This document shows positions 1 through 10,076 of a stretch of 64,000 nucleotides of DNA, piece by piece. The DNA comes from Porphyrobacter sp. AAP60. GTDB lineage: Bacteria; Pseudomonadota; Alphaproteobacteria; Sphingomonadales; Sphingomonadaceae. Within the stretch, counting starts at the first letter, position 1; each line of letters begins with the position of its first letter. A program made the position numbers and the translations under genes. The notes beneath the pieces are model-generated. The model saw only the letters and a program-made list of their open reading frames with translations, was not told where the DNA came from and ran no database searches. The stretch covers positions 248,001 to 312,000 of the forward strand of contig NZ_LJHV01000008.1 in the NCBI RefSeq assembly GCF_001296025.1, read 5' to 3'.

Positions 1-2642
1 GCACCGAAAAGCAGGGAACCGAGACCCGTCGCTATCGCTGCAAGCACACCCCATGCAATCATCTTGTGCTCGCTGAACCGGCGCCGCTCATCAGACCAGT
101 CGAAGCCCGCGGCAAGATATTGGACAAGGAAGGCAATCGCCACCACCAGCGCGGCAATGAAACCGCCGCCAGGCTGGTTATGCCCGCGCAGGAACAGGAA
201 TATCCCCACCGTCAATGTCAGCGGCAACACGATGCGGCTCGCCATCACCAGCATCATCGGATGGCGTTCGGGCGACAGGACAGTGTCCATGCGCCACGCC
301 CGCAGCCGCGCACCTGCTGCGCCGACCACAGCGGTATCCAGCAGCGCGAAAATACCCAGTCCGGCAACCCCGAGAACGATAATCTCGCCCAGCGTATCGA
401 AGGCGCGGAAATCGACGAGGATGACATTGACGACATTGGTGCCGCCCCCGCCCGATTTGGCATTGGCAAGGTGATAGGCGGCGATGGTGGTGCCGACATC
501 TCGCGTCAGCATGGCCCATGCGATCCCGCCAACCAGCACGCCGCCGGCAACCGCCAGCGCCCCGTCACGCCACTTGCGCGGCGCGGATGATAGCAGTGGC
601 GGGCTTTTCGGCAGCAGGTTCAGCGCCAGCAGCAACAGCAGGATCGTGACCACCTCGACCGAAATCTGCGTAAGCGCGAGATCGGGCGCGGAAAACTGCA
701 CGAAGGCGAGGCTGATCACGAGGCCGATGACGCTGATATAGATCAGCACCCGCAGGCGGTTGCGCGAATCATTCACCACCGCAGCCGTGGCCGCGATCAT
801 CAACACCCATGCGATGATGCCGGGCGCAGAAGCGGGCAGACCCGGACGGGCGCCGGTCAACACTCCGCCGCCGGTCACCACCCCATCGATCACTAGGGCC
901 ACAATCACGCCGAACGTCGCCAGCAGCATATTTTGCAACGAGGGCGCGTGGGACGCCACGATCGCCTTGCGCGTCCAGCGATCGGCAAAGGCGATCGTGG
1001 CTTCAAACATCCGTTTGGCATCGGGCCAGCGCACGCGTTCCCACAGTGCCAGCAATGTTTGGTGCTGCCATAGCAGCAGAGCGCCGCCGGCAACCGCGAT
1101 CAGGCTGAGGACAAGCGCAAGGTTGACCCCGTGCCACAACGCAAGATCAAACTCTGGTGCAGGCGCACCGGTCACCGCGCCCGTGACTGCGCCTACCAGC
1201 GGCGCGGCGAGTGCCATAGGGATCAGTCCCAGCAACACCGCCAGCGCGGTCAGCAGGGCGGGGCCGCCCCACATGCCAGCGCCCGGATCATGCGCGCGGG
1301 CAAAAGGTTCAGCCTCGCGCGGCTTGCCTAAGAACAGATGCCCGGCCAACCGCAGCGAATAACCGACCGAGAAAGTCGCGCCCAACGTGGCCAGTACCGG
1401 CAGCAGCCATGGCAGGCCCAACAACGCGACCTTTGGCGTTTCGTAGAGCATCAGCTCTTTCGATATGAACCCGCCCAGCGGCGGTAGGCCCGCCATAGAT
1501 GCGGCGGCGAGTGTCGCAATGATTGCGGTAATCGGCATCGCTTTGGCCAACCCGCCCAAACGCCGGATATCGCGCGTGCCGGTTTCGTGTTCGACGATCC
1601 CTGCGCTCATGAACAGCGCAGCCTTGAAAGCTGCGTGGTTGAGTATGTGCAGCACCGCAGCCAGCGCCGCCGCCTTGAGCGAAAAGCCCAGTAGCATCAC
1701 CAGCATGCCGAGCTGGCTGATGGTCGAATAGGCAAGGATGCTTTTCAGGTCATGCCGGAACAGCGCCACGCCCGCGCCCAGTATCATCGTGATCAGGCCA
1801 ACGCTGGTAACGATCAGCGTGTAAGCTTCCGTCCCGGCCAGCACCGGCCATAGCCTTGCGAGCAGGAACACCCCCGCCTTCACCATGGTGGCAGAGTGGA
1901 GATAGGCGCTCACCGGGGTGGGGGCTGCCATTGCGTGGGGGAGCCAGAAATGGAACGGGAACTGCGCCGATTTGGTGAAGCACCCCAGCAGGATCAGCCC
2001 CAGCAGCACCGGATAGTGCGGAGAGGCGCGAACAATGTCACCGCGTTCAAGGATAGTCGCCAGATCGAACGATCCCGCCACCACGCCCAGCAGCAGCAGG
2101 CCGCCAATCAGCGCCAGACCGCCTCCGCCTGTCACCGCCAGTGCCATGCGCGCGCCCTGCCGCCCTTCGGCCTTGTGCTGCCAGAACCCGATCAACAGAA
2201 ACGAGGCGAGGCTGGTCAACTCCCAGAACACCAACAGCAGCAGCACATTGCCTGCGATCACGATGCCCAGCATCGCGCCCTGAAACAGCATCAGGCTAGC
2301 AAAGAACCGTCCTGTCGCCTCGCCCGCGTAGAGATAGAAATGGGCAAAGATTACCACCAGCAGGCCAATGCCTAGGATCAGGCCAGCAAACATCAGGCCC
2401 AGCGGATCAACCATCAATGCCAGATCAAGTCCGAGCGTTGGCACCCAGTCCCACCGCGCTGTCGGCACTTCGCCCGCGATCACCGGGCCCGCCAGCGTAG
2501 CCAGCAGCGCGAGGCCGACGGCGCTCGCTCCGCCAGCAATGCCCGAATGCACGGCACGGCTCGCCCCCGTCACCAGCGCAATGGCCAGCGCGGCAAGGAA
2601 TGGCAGCGCCACCAGCGTGAGAAGCGTCAATGGTATGGCCAT
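1..2642 (-). CDS. mrpA: Na+/H+ antiporter subunit A fused to subunit B (MrpA-MrpB), C-terminus cut by window edge
   Basis: The frame stays open from an ATG at 2642 to the left edge (880 codons seen). It encodes a multi-spanning membrane protein. The N-terminal two-thirds matches the proton-translocating NuoL/MrpA domain, with the segment LKSILAYSTISQLGM and an early VFWELTSLASFLLIG helix. A MrpA C-terminal segment (ISVEVVTILLLLLALN, about residue 670) follows. Near residue 820 the MnhB signature GHNQPGGGF appears, so subunit B is fused to A, as known for Pha-type systems of alphaproteobacteria. Mrp complexes exchange cytoplasmic Na+ or K+ for protons in the inner membrane and need further subunits (C-G), which would lie to the left of this window. 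The family call is firm; the ion is inferred. Confidence 0.93.
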   Translation of the reverse strand, partial: MAIPLTLLTLVALPFLAALAIALVTGASRAVHSGIAGGASAVGLALLATLAGPVIAGEVPTARWDWVPTLGLDLALMVDPLGLMFAGLILGIGLLVVIFAHFYLYAGEATGRFFASLMLFQGAMLGIVIAGNVLLLLVFWELTSLASFLLIGFWQHKAEGRQGARMALAVTGGGGLALIGGLLLLGVVAGSFDLATILERGDIVRASPHYPVLLGLILLGCFTKSAQFPFHFWLPHAMAAPTPVSAYLHSATMVKAGVFLLARLWPVLAGTEAYTLIVTSVGLITMILGAGVALFRHDLKSILAYSTISQLGMLVMLLGFSLKAAALAAVLHILNHAAFKAALFMSAGIVEHETGTRDIRRLGGLAKAMPITAIIATLAAASMAGLPPLGGFISKELMLYETPKVALLGLPWLLPVLATLGATFSVGYSLRLAGHLFLGKPREAEPFARAHDPGAGMWGGPALLTALAVLLGLIPMALAAPLVGAVTGAVTGAPAPEFDLALWHGVNLALVLSLIAVAGGALLLWQHQTLLALWERVRWPDAKRMFEATIAFADRWTRKAIVASHAPSLQNMLLATFGVIVALVIDGVVTGGGVLTGARPGLPASAPGIIAWVLMIAATAAVVNDSRNRLRVLIYISVIGLVISLAFVQFSAPDLALTQISVEVVTILLLLLALNLLPKSPPLLSSAPRKWRDGALAVAGGVLVGGIAWAMLTRDVGTTIAAYHLANAKSGGGGTNVVNVILVDFRAFDTLGEIIVLGVAGLGIFALLDTAVVGAAGARLRAWRMDTVLSPERHPMMLVMASRIVLPLTLTVGIFLFLRGHNQPGGGFIAALVVAIAFLVQYLAAGFDWSDERRRFSEHKMIAWGVLAAIATGLGSLLFG

Positions 2643-2785
2643 TGGCGGTCTGGCGGTCCCTTGTTACGAAATTGCCCTGTCGAATGCGCTGCTTGCGCTT
2701 GCCCGCCATAGACGAGGTTACAGCACCAGCACAACCTGACGCAGCAACCCTGTTTAGGGCCGGTTTGTTCCTCGGTCCGCGCCGG

Positions 2786-3337
2786 TTACTCGCCTTCGAA
2801 TGCCATCAGCGCGTTCACAGTAATACCGGCATCGCGCAGCCGCGCTGCGCCGCCGAGGTCTGGAAGATCGATCACGAATAGCGCCTGTTCGATCACAGCG
2901 CCCGCGCGGCGCAGCAACGCGGCCGAGGCGAGCGCAGTGCCGCCAGTAGCGATCAGATCATCAACCATCACAACCTTCTGCCCCGGCTCGACCGCGCCCG
3001 GATCCATTTCGAGCCGGTCGGTGCCGTATTCGAGCGCATAATCGATGCCGATCGTATCGATGGGCAACTTGCCGGGCTTTCTTACCGGGACAAATCCCAC
3101 CCCAAGCTGCACCGCCACCGCTGCGCCGAAGATGAAGCCACGCGCTTCCATTCCAGCGATCTTGTGCGCGCCTGCCGCATCCGCCAGCCGGGCGAGGTGA
3201 TGCACGCTGGCCGCCATGCCCTGATCATGGCCGATCAGCGTGGTGATATCGCGGAACTGGATGCCCGGTTGCGGAAAATCCGGCACGGTGCGCACCAGCG
3301 CCTTCAACTCGTCGGGTGACAAATGCGGTGCGATCAT
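2786..3337 (-). CDS. apt: Adenine phosphoribosyltransferase
   Basis: Purine salvage enzyme: adenine plus PRPP gives AMP and pyrophosphate in the cytoplasm. The PRPP-binding loop is VVMVDDLIATGGTA. The motif MEARGFIFG and the N-terminal VPDFPQPGIQFRDITTL are typical of Apt. I start it at the ATG at 3337, which has AAAGGGG about 10 bases upstream. A GTG at 3358 would add seven residues without a better site. The product is then 183 residues, the usual family length. It is separated from the upstream petC by a hairpin, so it probably has its own promoter. The antiporter gene follows after about 140 bases. Confidence 0.95.
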   Translation of the reverse strand: MIAPHLSPDELKALVRTVPDFPQPGIQFRDITTLIGHDQGMAASVHHLARLADAAGAHKIAGMEARGFIFGAAVAVQLGVGFVPVRKPGKLPIDTIGIDYALEYGTDRLEMDPGAVEPGQKVVMVDDLIATGGTALASAALLRRAGAVIEQALFVIDLPDLGGAARLRDAGITVNALMAFEGE

Positions 3338-3377
3338 GGTGGAAGCGGCCCCTTTCACGGGTCTGAATGCACAAGCA

Positions 3378-3405
3378 CCCCGCCATCCGCAAGGGGATGG
3401 CGGGG
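3378..3405 (-). terminator. Hairpin after the cytochrome bc1 operon
   Basis: The 11-base arm CCCCGCCATCC (3378-3388) is perfectly complementary to GGATGGCGGGG (3395-3405), with a six-base loop. It lies 30 bases beyond the petC stop and before apt. On the minus strand it is followed by TGCTTGT, only mildly T-rich. I infer a transcription terminator or 3'-end stabiliser. Confidence 0.65.
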
Positions 3406-3434
3406 CGCCTGAAGCTTTCGGGTAATCGGAAAGC

Positions 3435-4292
3435 TTACTTCTTCTTCGGCTTCATCCCGGCCCAGACCTGCTTGTAGCTAAGGAAAGCCAGCACAGTCGC
3501 GAACAGCAGGAACCCGAGCACGAACCAACCGGTCTGCTTGCGTTCGATTAGCGAAGGTTCTGCCGTCCAGGTCAGGAAGGCAGCGACGTCCTTCGACATC
3601 TGCGAGACCGTCGCTTCGGTGCCATCGGCATAGGTCACCTGCCCGTCAATCGCGATGGGCGGGGCCATTGCAATGTTCACATTGGGGAAGTGCTTGTTGA
3701 AATAGAGGCCCAGCGGCGTTTCAAAACCGACCTTCGCGGCCTTCTCGGGATCGGGCTCGCCATAACCGGTCAGCAGATCGTAGACGTAGTTCGATCCGTC
3801 GTGACGCGCCTTGGTCATCAGCGAAAGATCCGGCGGGATCGCGTTGTTGTTGGCAGCCGCTGCGGCGATCGAATTGGGGAACGGCATCGGGAAGTAATCG
3901 GTCGGCATCCCGGGACGGGTGGTCGTCTCGCCCGTGTCCGGATCGATCCCCGGCACTGTCCAGCTCTTGGCTTCGGCATCGACTTCAGCCTCGGTGTAAC
4001 CGAGTTCGCGCAGGTTGCGGAACGCGACAAACTTCAGGCTGTGGCAGGCCGAGCAAACTTCCTTGTACACTTGGTAGCCGCGCTGCAGCTGGCCGTAATC
4101 CCACTTGCCGAAAGCGCCATCGAACGAGAAACCGCCCGCCGGGCCTTCGCCATGTTCGTAGAATGCGTAGGAAGGCTGCTTTTCCGGCGCCGGGCCGAAC
4201 GCAAAATTATAGACGCCGGGCGCAAGCGACCAAAGCACCAGCACCAGTGTGATGGCGAGGCCTGCAATGATGCCTCCGAAACGAATAGACAT
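3435..4292 (-). CDS. petC: Cytochrome c1 of the bc1 complex
   Basis: Haem-c subunit of ubiquinol:cytochrome c oxidoreductase. It carries electrons from the Rieske centre to soluble cytochrome c at the periplasmic face. The covalent haem motif is CSACH (C80, C83, H84), and the sixth-ligand region is IAMAPPI. An N-terminal hydrophobic stretch (residues 6-25) can serve as the export signal. One C-terminal anchor helix precedes a lysine-rich tail (MKPKKK). The length of 285 residues suits the family. It is the last gene of petA-petB-petC, 56 bases after petB, and a hairpin follows. Confidence 0.97.
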   Translation of the reverse strand: MSIRFGGIIAGLAITLVLVLWSLAPGVYNFAFGPAPEKQPSYAFYEHGEGPAGGFSFDGAFGKWDYGQLQRGYQVYKEVCSACHSLKFVAFRNLRELGYTEAEVDAEAKSWTVPGIDPDTGETTTRPGMPTDYFPMPFPNSIAAAAANNNAIPPDLSLMTKARHDGSNYVYDLLTGYGEPDPEKAAKVGFETPLGLYFNKHFPNVNIAMAPPIAIDGQVTYADGTEATVSQMSKDVAAFLTWTAEPSLIERKQTGWFVLGFLLFATVLAFLSYKQVWAGMKPKKK

Positions 4293-4348
4293 GACTGAAC
4301 TCTTTCTAGTTATCGGTTCAGATTGTTTGGGAAGATGCTTCCGGCCGA

Positions 4349-5725
4349 TTACTCGGCCGGTTGCAGCGAACCATCGGTAGCGGTGCCGGGACGACCATCG
4401 ACCACACTGTCAGGATCGATCTTGCCTCCGCCCGACGTGGTGCCGGGCTTGTCGGAACCAAGCACCCCTTCGGTAATCGAGAAGGGCAGCGGCTTGGGCA
4501 CTTCAATCTGGCTGATGATCGGCAGGATCACCAGGAAGTGCATAAAGTAGTAAGCTGTGAAGATCTGGCTGAGCATGATGTACGGCTCTTCAGCGTGCGC
4601 ACCGCCAAGATAGAACAGCGCCGCCATGGTCGGCATCAGGCCAAACCAGAAGAACTTGCGGAACAGCGGGCGATAATGGCCCGACCGCACCGGGCTCTTG
4701 TCCAGCCAGGGCAGGAAGAACCACACGAGGATCGCACCAAACATCCCGATCACACCGAGCAGCTTGGCCGGGATTAGCACGATGCCGGTGAACGGAATGG
4801 TGAGGTCACCGGTGAAGGCCCGCAGGATCGCGTAGAACGGATAGAAGTACCATTCCGGAACGATCAGCGCCGGTGTCGAAAGCGGGTTGGCTTCGATGTA
4901 GTTATCCGGGTGGCCCAGCACATTGGGCAGGAAAAACACGAACAGGGTGAAGAAGATCAGGAACACGCCCAGACCGAACCCGTCCTTGGATGTATAATAA
5001 GGGTGGAATGGAACCGTGTCCGATTCCTGCTTCACTTCCACGCCGGTCGGGTTTGACGAGCCGGGAATATGCAGCGCCCAGATGTGCAGGATCACAACGC
5101 CCGCAATCACGAAGGGCAGCAGGAAGTGCAGCGAGAAGAAGCGGTTCAGTGCGGCGTTATCCGGCGCGAAACCGCCCAACAGCCACACCTGCAGCGGCTC
5201 ACCAACCAGCGGGATCGCGCTGAACAGACCGGTGATCACCTGCGCGCCCCAGAAGCTCATCTGGCCCCACGGCAACACGTAACCCATGAAGGCAGTCGCC
5301 ATCATCAGCAGAAAGATCACAACACCCAGCAACCAGATCATCTCGCGCGGGGCTTTGTAGGAGGAATAGAAGAACCCGCGGAAAATGTGCAGGTAAATCA
5401 CAATGAAGAAGAAGCTCGCGCCGTTGGCGTGCGCATAACGCATCATCCAGCCATAATTGACGTTGCGCATGATGTGTTCGACTGTGCCGAAGGCAACAGC
5501 CTGGTTGGCGGCATAATGCATCGCCAACACAACCCCGGTGACGATCTGGATCATCAGGCAGAACCCGGCGAGCACGCCGAAATTCCACATGTAGTTGAGG
5601 TTGCGCGGCACCGGATAACCGGCGCCGACCGCGTTGTACACGAGCCGCGGAAACGGCAATTTCTCGTCAATCCACTTGGTGAATGCGGATTTTGGCTCGT
5701 ACTGCTTTGCCCAGGCGAAACTCAT
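4349..5725 (-). CDS. petB: Cytochrome b of the bc1 complex
   Basis: Membrane core subunit of complex III that carries haems bL and bH and both quinone sites. The Qo-site signature PEWY is present in [16 protein letters not shown]. Haem-ligand histidines are seen in [20 protein letters not shown] and VILHIWALH. About eight transmembrane helices are apparent. The C-terminus has a Gly/Asp/Pro-rich tail of about 40 residues beyond the last helix ([12 protein letters not shown] onward), longer than many homologues. The ATG at 5725 has a GAGAGAA ribosome site. It lies 67 bases after petA in the same operon. Confidence 0.97.
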   Translation of the reverse strand: MSFAWAKQYEPKSAFTKWIDEKLPFPRLVYNAVGAGYPVPRNLNYMWNFGVLAGFCLMIQIVTGVVLAMHYAANQAVAFGTVEHIMRNVNYGWMMRYAHANGASFFFIVIYLHIFRGFFYSSYKAPREMIWLLGVVIFLLMMATAFMGYVLPWGQMSFWGAQVITGLFSAIPLVGEPLQVWLLGGFAPDNAALNRFFSLHFLLPFVIAGVVILHIWALHIPGSSNPTGVEVKQESDTVPFHPYYTSKDGFGLGVFLIFFTLFVFFLPNVLGHPDNYIEANPLSTPALIVPEWYFYPFYAILRAFTGDLTIPFTGIVLIPAKLLGVIGMFGAILVWFFLPWLDKSPVRSGHYRPLFRKFFWFGLMPTMAALFYLGGAHAEEPYIMLSQIFTAYYFMHFLVILPIISQIEVPKPLPFSITEGVLGSDKPGTTSGGGKIDPDSVVDGRPGTATDGSLQPAE

Positions 5726-5792
5726 AGCGTTCTCTCGAAATGATCGATGTTACGGGTCGGGTCGATTATCGTTGTCAGTCAGTTACGCAAGA

Positions 5793-6371
5793 TCAGCCGA
5801 CACGGACGACGGTATCAGAGCTGAACGCATATTCCGGCACGAGCAGGTTGGTTGGCGCGGGGCCTTTGCGGATGCGACCTGCCACGTCGTAATGCGATCC
5901 GTGACACGGGCAGAAATAACCGCCGAACTCGCCCTTGTTCTCGCCTTCTGCAGCGCCCAGCGGCACGCAGCCGAGGTGGGTGCAGACACCCATGGTGATG
6001 AGAATATCCTCGTGCCCTTCCTTGGTGCGCGAGGCCAATGTGGCCGGATCGCGCATGTCGGTGGCGTCATCGGCCTTGGCCGCTGCGATTTCCTGCGGCG
6101 TCAGGCGCTTCACGAACAGCGGTTGCTTGCGGAAAGTGGTCTTGATGCTCTGACCCGGCTGGATCGCGCTGACATCGATATCGGTGCTGCTTGCGGCAAG
6201 CACGTCGGCCGAAGGCGCCATCTGGCTGACCAGCGGGAACAGTAGCGAAGCCCCGCCAACGCCGGCAGTGCTCAGCGCAGCGATGTGAATCCAGTCACGG
6301 CGGCGAACGCCGTCTCCGGTTTCCGGTTCAGAGGCAACTGCCGGAGTGGTAGCACCGCTCATCTCAGCCAT
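5793..6371 (-). CDS. petA: Rieske iron-sulfur subunit of the bc1 complex
   Basis: 2Fe-2S subunit that takes one electron from ubiquinol and passes it to cytochrome c1. Cluster-binding boxes are CTHLGC and CPCHGSH; the two extra cysteines form the usual stabilising disulfide. The N-terminus has a twin-arginine-like RRRDW followed by a hydrophobic anchor, as expected for Tat export with an uncleaved helix. I choose the ATG at 6371; an upstream in-frame TTG (6377) and a downstream ATG (6362) are alternatives. It is the first gene of petABC. About 230 bases of upstream non-coding DNA should hold the operon promoter. Confidence 0.96.
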   Translation of the reverse strand: MAEMSGATTPAVASEPETGDGVRRRDWIHIAALSTAGVGGASLLFPLVSQMAPSADVLAASSTDIDVSAIQPGQSIKTTFRKQPLFVKRLTPQEIAAAKADDATDMRDPATLASRTKEGHEDILITMGVCTHLGCVPLGAAEGENKGEFGGYFCPCHGSHYDVAGRIRKGPAPTNLLVPEYAFSSDTVVRVG

Positions 6372-6603
6372 CGTCAAATACCCTGCTCGTAGTGCCGCGC
6401 TGGTGAAACGCCCGGCGCGGCGTGGTGTTCCTGTATCGAAGGCGAATGCCTCCGCTGTGATCCGTCGGATTGAACCCTGCCCCGATCAGCCTGCGCTTCT
6501 GTCACGCAGCCCGCCCGGAGCTTGCGGGGGGCAATTAACGGCAATTATTGCAAAAACCAACCGTGTTTTGATCAAGCCCCATTCGCCCACGTGCAAGACA
6601 GCC

Positions 6604-7356
6604 TTACGGCAGCGCGATCATGCTGATCTGGCGGCCATAATTCGCCTCGCCCGCTTGCGTCGAGCGTCGATGCGAATGGTAACGCGCGACCTGCGATAAA
6701 GTATCCCGACCAATATCCGCAATTTTGCCGAGGCCTGCACTGGCCAGCCTTGCGACAATGAATCCAGGAAGATCGAAATGCCAGCGCGGGGTACCCTCCC
6801 GTTCCGGAGCAGGGCTGAAAAATCTCTCAGCATCCGCGCCGAAATGCGCGCGGAAAGGTGTGTTGACCTCGTAACTGGATTGCGCAATCGTAGGGCCGAT
6901 CGCGGCGGCGATGTTGTGCCGGCTGGCGCCAAGCGCCTCCATTGCGGCGATGGTGTTTTCCAACACCCCCTCCACCGCCCCGCGCCACCCGGCATGGGAC
7001 GCGCCGATCACGCCCGCATGCTGGTCAGCGAACAACACCGGTGCGCAGTCAGCAGTGACGATGCCGAGCACCACGCCCCGAGTGGCGGTGACGACCGCGT
7101 CGGCCACCGGACGACCTGTGGCGGCATCGTCCCAAGCCGCAGTCACATGCACCACATCGGGTGAGTGGACCTGATGCGGCGCGGCAAGCGCGCCGTCAGG
7201 CAGAATTGCATCTGCCGCAGCAGCGCGCAAGGCGCGCACATACTCCGAATCGCCCGGCCCGCCGAAGCCGAACTGGTGCGCCCCGCCCGCGCTGCCGAAA
7301 AAACCATGCGGAACCCCGTCCAGCAGCGGTGCGCGGTCGATCTGGAATGCGGCCAC
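6604..7356 (-). CDS. pgeF: Peptidoglycan editing factor / laccase-domain protein (YfiH family)
   Basis: Family members hydrolyse wrongly incorporated amino acids on muropeptides (PgeF in E. coli) and were earlier annotated as polyphenol oxidases. The three metal-ligand boxes are intact: PHQVHSPDV, TADCAPVLF and ASHAGWRGAVEG. In the downstream IGPTIAQSSYEV box, threonine replaces the cysteine of the more common IGPC; this residue is not a known metal ligand. The start is a GTG at 7356 with GGAGGGG five bases upstream. It lies one base after the pepN stop, so the two are translationally coupled. Confidence 0.9.
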   Translation of the reverse strand: MAAFQIDRAPLLDGVPHGFFGSAGGAHQFGFGGPGDSEYVRALRAAAADAILPDGALAAPHQVHSPDVVHVTAAWDDAATGRPVADAVVTATRGVVLGIVTADCAPVLFADQHAGVIGASHAGWRGAVEGVLENTIAAMEALGASRHNIAAAIGPTIAQSSYEVNTPFRAHFGADAERFFSPAPEREGTPRWHFDLPGFIVARLASAGLGKIADIGRDTLSQVARYHSHRRSTQAGEANYGRQISMIALP

Positions 7357-7357
7357 T

Positions 7358-10024
7358 TTACCCCTCCAGCGAGCGGCTGACCTGCTCGAAGGTGTCGCGT
7401 GACAGATTGCCCGCCGCCATGATCCGTTCCAGTTCGCCCTTCATCAGGCTCGCGCGCACCGGCTCGATCCGGCGCCACCGTCCGAGTGCTGGCACGAACC
7501 GGGCCGCAGTTTGCGGGTTGATCGGATCAAGCGCGAGGATCACGTCGGCCACCATCCGGTAACCTTCGCCGCTCGCGGCATGGAAGCCCTTGGGGTTGCC
7601 CGCAAATGCCATGTGCAGCGATCGCACGCGGTTGGGGTTCTTCATGGTGAAATCAGGGTGTTCGGCCAGATCGCGCACGTGCTGGATCACATCGGAGTGA
7701 AGCGAAAGTGCCTGCAAAGTAAACCACTTGTCCACCACCAGCGGATTGTCACTGTAGCGTTCGTGAAACGCCGCCAGCTTTTCGGCCCGCGCCGGATGGT
7801 CGAGCCCGCACAGCACCATCAGCGCGCCCTGCCGGTCGGTCATGTTGTCTGCCGCATCATATTGTGCCGCCGCCAGCGTGGCGGCACGGGCGGGATCAGC
7901 TGCCGCAATCAAGGCAAGGGCGAGAGTTTTGACCTTGCGCGCGCCGCGTCCGGCCGGATCGTCCAGCATCACCGCCGATGCCCGGGCGTGGAGAGCCTGC
8001 AATTCGTCCGCGAGCGCCGCGCCGATGGCCGATTTCAACCCCTCGCGCGCGGTATGGATCGCGCCCGGATCGGCTTTGCGGGCCCCGCTGGCCATGACTT
8101 CGAACAGGTAGGTTTCGCTGGGAAGCACCATCAATTCGCCGCGCATGGCATCTTCGAGCGCCGCATCGGCAAGGCTGGAACGGAAAGCGTCGATAATCGC
8201 AGCCTCGCCCGCAGCCTGTTCGGCGGCGGAGAATTCGCCGCTCGCTATGCCGACCAGATGGCTGACGGCAAGCTCCTGCAAGGCTTCGGAACGGGCGAAG
8301 GGATCATTGTCCTGAGCGGCGAGGAACACGAGGTCTTCGCTTTGCAAGGCCCGCTCGATCACCACCGGAGCAGTGAAACTGCGATTGATCGACACCACCG
8401 GATCGGGGCCGTCCAGCGGCAAGGTGAAGGCTTGCTCGGCATCGGCAAGAATGATCAGCTTTTCATCGCCGAGGGTGCCGTTTGCGCGTGAATGCACCGC
8501 AACCCGCAGCGGAACCGGCATCGGCAGCTTGTCAGGCTGGCCGGGAGTGGCAGGCACGTGCTGGTTGAGGGTGAGAACAAGGCTATCGCCCTCCACCGCT
8601 TGACGCACGGTGACACGCGGCGTGCCGGCTTGCGAATACCAGCGGCGGAACTGCGTCAGGTCAACCCCTGCTCCGTCCTCGATCGCGGTGATGAAATCCT
8701 CGCAGGTCGCCGCCTCGCCATCGTGACGATAAAAGTAGAGATCGGTGCCGGCGCGGAATCGCTTCTCCCCGACGATGCTGCGCATCATGCGGATGACTTC
8801 CGCGCCCTTGTTATAAACGGTGGCGGTATAGAAATTGCTGATCTCGCGGTAGCTGTCGGGCCGGATCGGGTGGGCCAGTGGCCCGCCATCTTCGGGGAAC
8901 TGGGCAGCGCGCAGGATCCGCACGTCCTCGATCCGCTTGACCGCCTCGCCCCGCATGTCCTGCGAGAACAATTGGTCGCGCAGGACGGTGAAGCCCTCCT
9001 TCAGCGATAGCTGGAACCAGTCGCGGCAGGTGATGCGGTTGCCCGACCAGTTGTGGAAATATTCGTGCGCGATCACGCCTTCGACCGCGTCAAAATCGGC
9101 ATCGGTGGCGGTGTCGGGATCGGCCAGCACATATTTGGTGTTGAAGACGTTGAGCCCCTTGTTCTCCATCGCCCCCATGTTGAAATCGCTGACGGCGACA
9201 ATGTTGTAGAGATCGAGATCATATTCGCGGCCGAACACGTCTTCATCCCACTTCATCGAACGATGGAGCGATTCCAGCGCGTGGTCGGTGCGTTCGAGGT
9301 CTTCGGCGCGAACCCAGACGTTGCATTCGACTTCGCGGCCCGAGCGGGTCGTGAAGGGCTTGGAGTTCGCCACCAGATCGCCCGCTACCAGCGCAAAGAG
9401 ATAGGACGGCTTGGGCCAGGGATCATGCCACTCGGCCCAATGCGTGCCGTTTTCGCGCACGCCCTCTGCCACCTTGTTGCCGTTGCACAGAAGAATCGGG
9501 AAGGCCGAGGGATCGCCCTCCATCAGCACCTGATAGACTGACAGCACATCGGGCCGGTCGGGGAAGAAAGTGATCCGCCGGAACCCTTCCGATTCGCATT
9601 GAGTGCAGAGCATCCCGTTCGAAGCATAAAGGCCCATCAACTGGGTGTTGGCGCTGGGCTTTATGCCGTTGAGGATGCTCACCTCGTGCGGCGCGGCGCT
9701 GAGGGGAATGACGAGATCGGGGCCGTCCATCTCCCAGGCGTCTGTGTCTTCGCCGTCAACAGTCACCGCAAGAGGCGTAATCCCGTCGCCGTTCAGACGC
9801 AGCGTGGCGGCCGCTTCTGCCGCCGGGTTCGGTTCGACCTTGAGCGTGGCGGAAACGCGTGTTTCCTCCAGGCCGAGAAAGAAGGCCAGCTTCGTCGACG
9901 GCACCAACCAAGGGAAGGGCTTGTAATCCTCACGCCGGATTACCGGGGGATCTTGCGGGGTCGGGGCGGCATCCGCGATTTCCGGGTTGCCTTGGGGGTT
10001 CGTCGGGGTGGTTGCGATATCCAT
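7358..10024 (-). CDS. pepN: Aminopeptidase N (M1 family)
   Basis: Zinc metallopeptidase that removes N-terminal residues from peptides. The exopeptidase motif GAMENKG and the zinc site HEYFHNWSGNR (HEXXH) are present, with the third ligand glutamate in LKEGFTV. An ATG at 10024 gives 888 residues, close to the E. coli enzyme (870). Open frame continues upstream to 10180 but would run into the divergent gene at 10077, so the shorter form is preferred. It is transcribed towards pgeF and overlaps that gene's ribosome site. Confidence 0.95.
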   Translation of the reverse strand: MDIATTPTNPQGNPEIADAAPTPQDPPVIRREDYKPFPWLVPSTKLAFFLGLEETRVSATLKVEPNPAAEAAATLRLNGDGITPLAVTVDGEDTDAWEMDGPDLVIPLSAAPHEVSILNGIKPSANTQLMGLYASNGMLCTQCESEGFRRITFFPDRPDVLSVYQVLMEGDPSAFPILLCNGNKVAEGVRENGTHWAEWHDPWPKPSYLFALVAGDLVANSKPFTTRSGREVECNVWVRAEDLERTDHALESLHRSMKWDEDVFGREYDLDLYNIVAVSDFNMGAMENKGLNVFNTKYVLADPDTATDADFDAVEGVIAHEYFHNWSGNRITCRDWFQLSLKEGFTVLRDQLFSQDMRGEAVKRIEDVRILRAAQFPEDGGPLAHPIRPDSYREISNFYTATVYNKGAEVIRMMRSIVGEKRFRAGTDLYFYRHDGEAATCEDFITAIEDGAGVDLTQFRRWYSQAGTPRVTVRQAVEGDSLVLTLNQHVPATPGQPDKLPMPVPLRVAVHSRANGTLGDEKLIILADAEQAFTLPLDGPDPVVSINRSFTAPVVIERALQSEDLVFLAAQDNDPFARSEALQELAVSHLVGIASGEFSAAEQAAGEAAIIDAFRSSLADAALEDAMRGELMVLPSETYLFEVMASGARKADPGAIHTAREGLKSAIGAALADELQALHARASAVMLDDPAGRGARKVKTLALALIAAADPARAATLAAAQYDAADNMTDRQGALMVLCGLDHPARAEKLAAFHERYSDNPLVVDKWFTLQALSLHSDVIQHVRDLAEHPDFTMKNPNRVRSLHMAFAGNPKGFHAASGEGYRMVADVILALDPINPQTAARFVPALGRWRRIEPVRASLMKGELERIMAAGNLSRDTFEQVSRSLEG

Positions 10025-10076
10025 GCCACCCGATTTAGGTTGATTTGCGCGCCAGTCCAGCGGCAGGGACATCTGC

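Noticed and set aside
6544-6575. FNR/FixK-like box and -35/-10 pair upstream of petA
   Set aside because: TTGATCAA at 6568-6575 is only half of a TTGAT-N4-ATCAA site, and the associated -10 (TGCAAT) matches weakly. Not strong enough to call.
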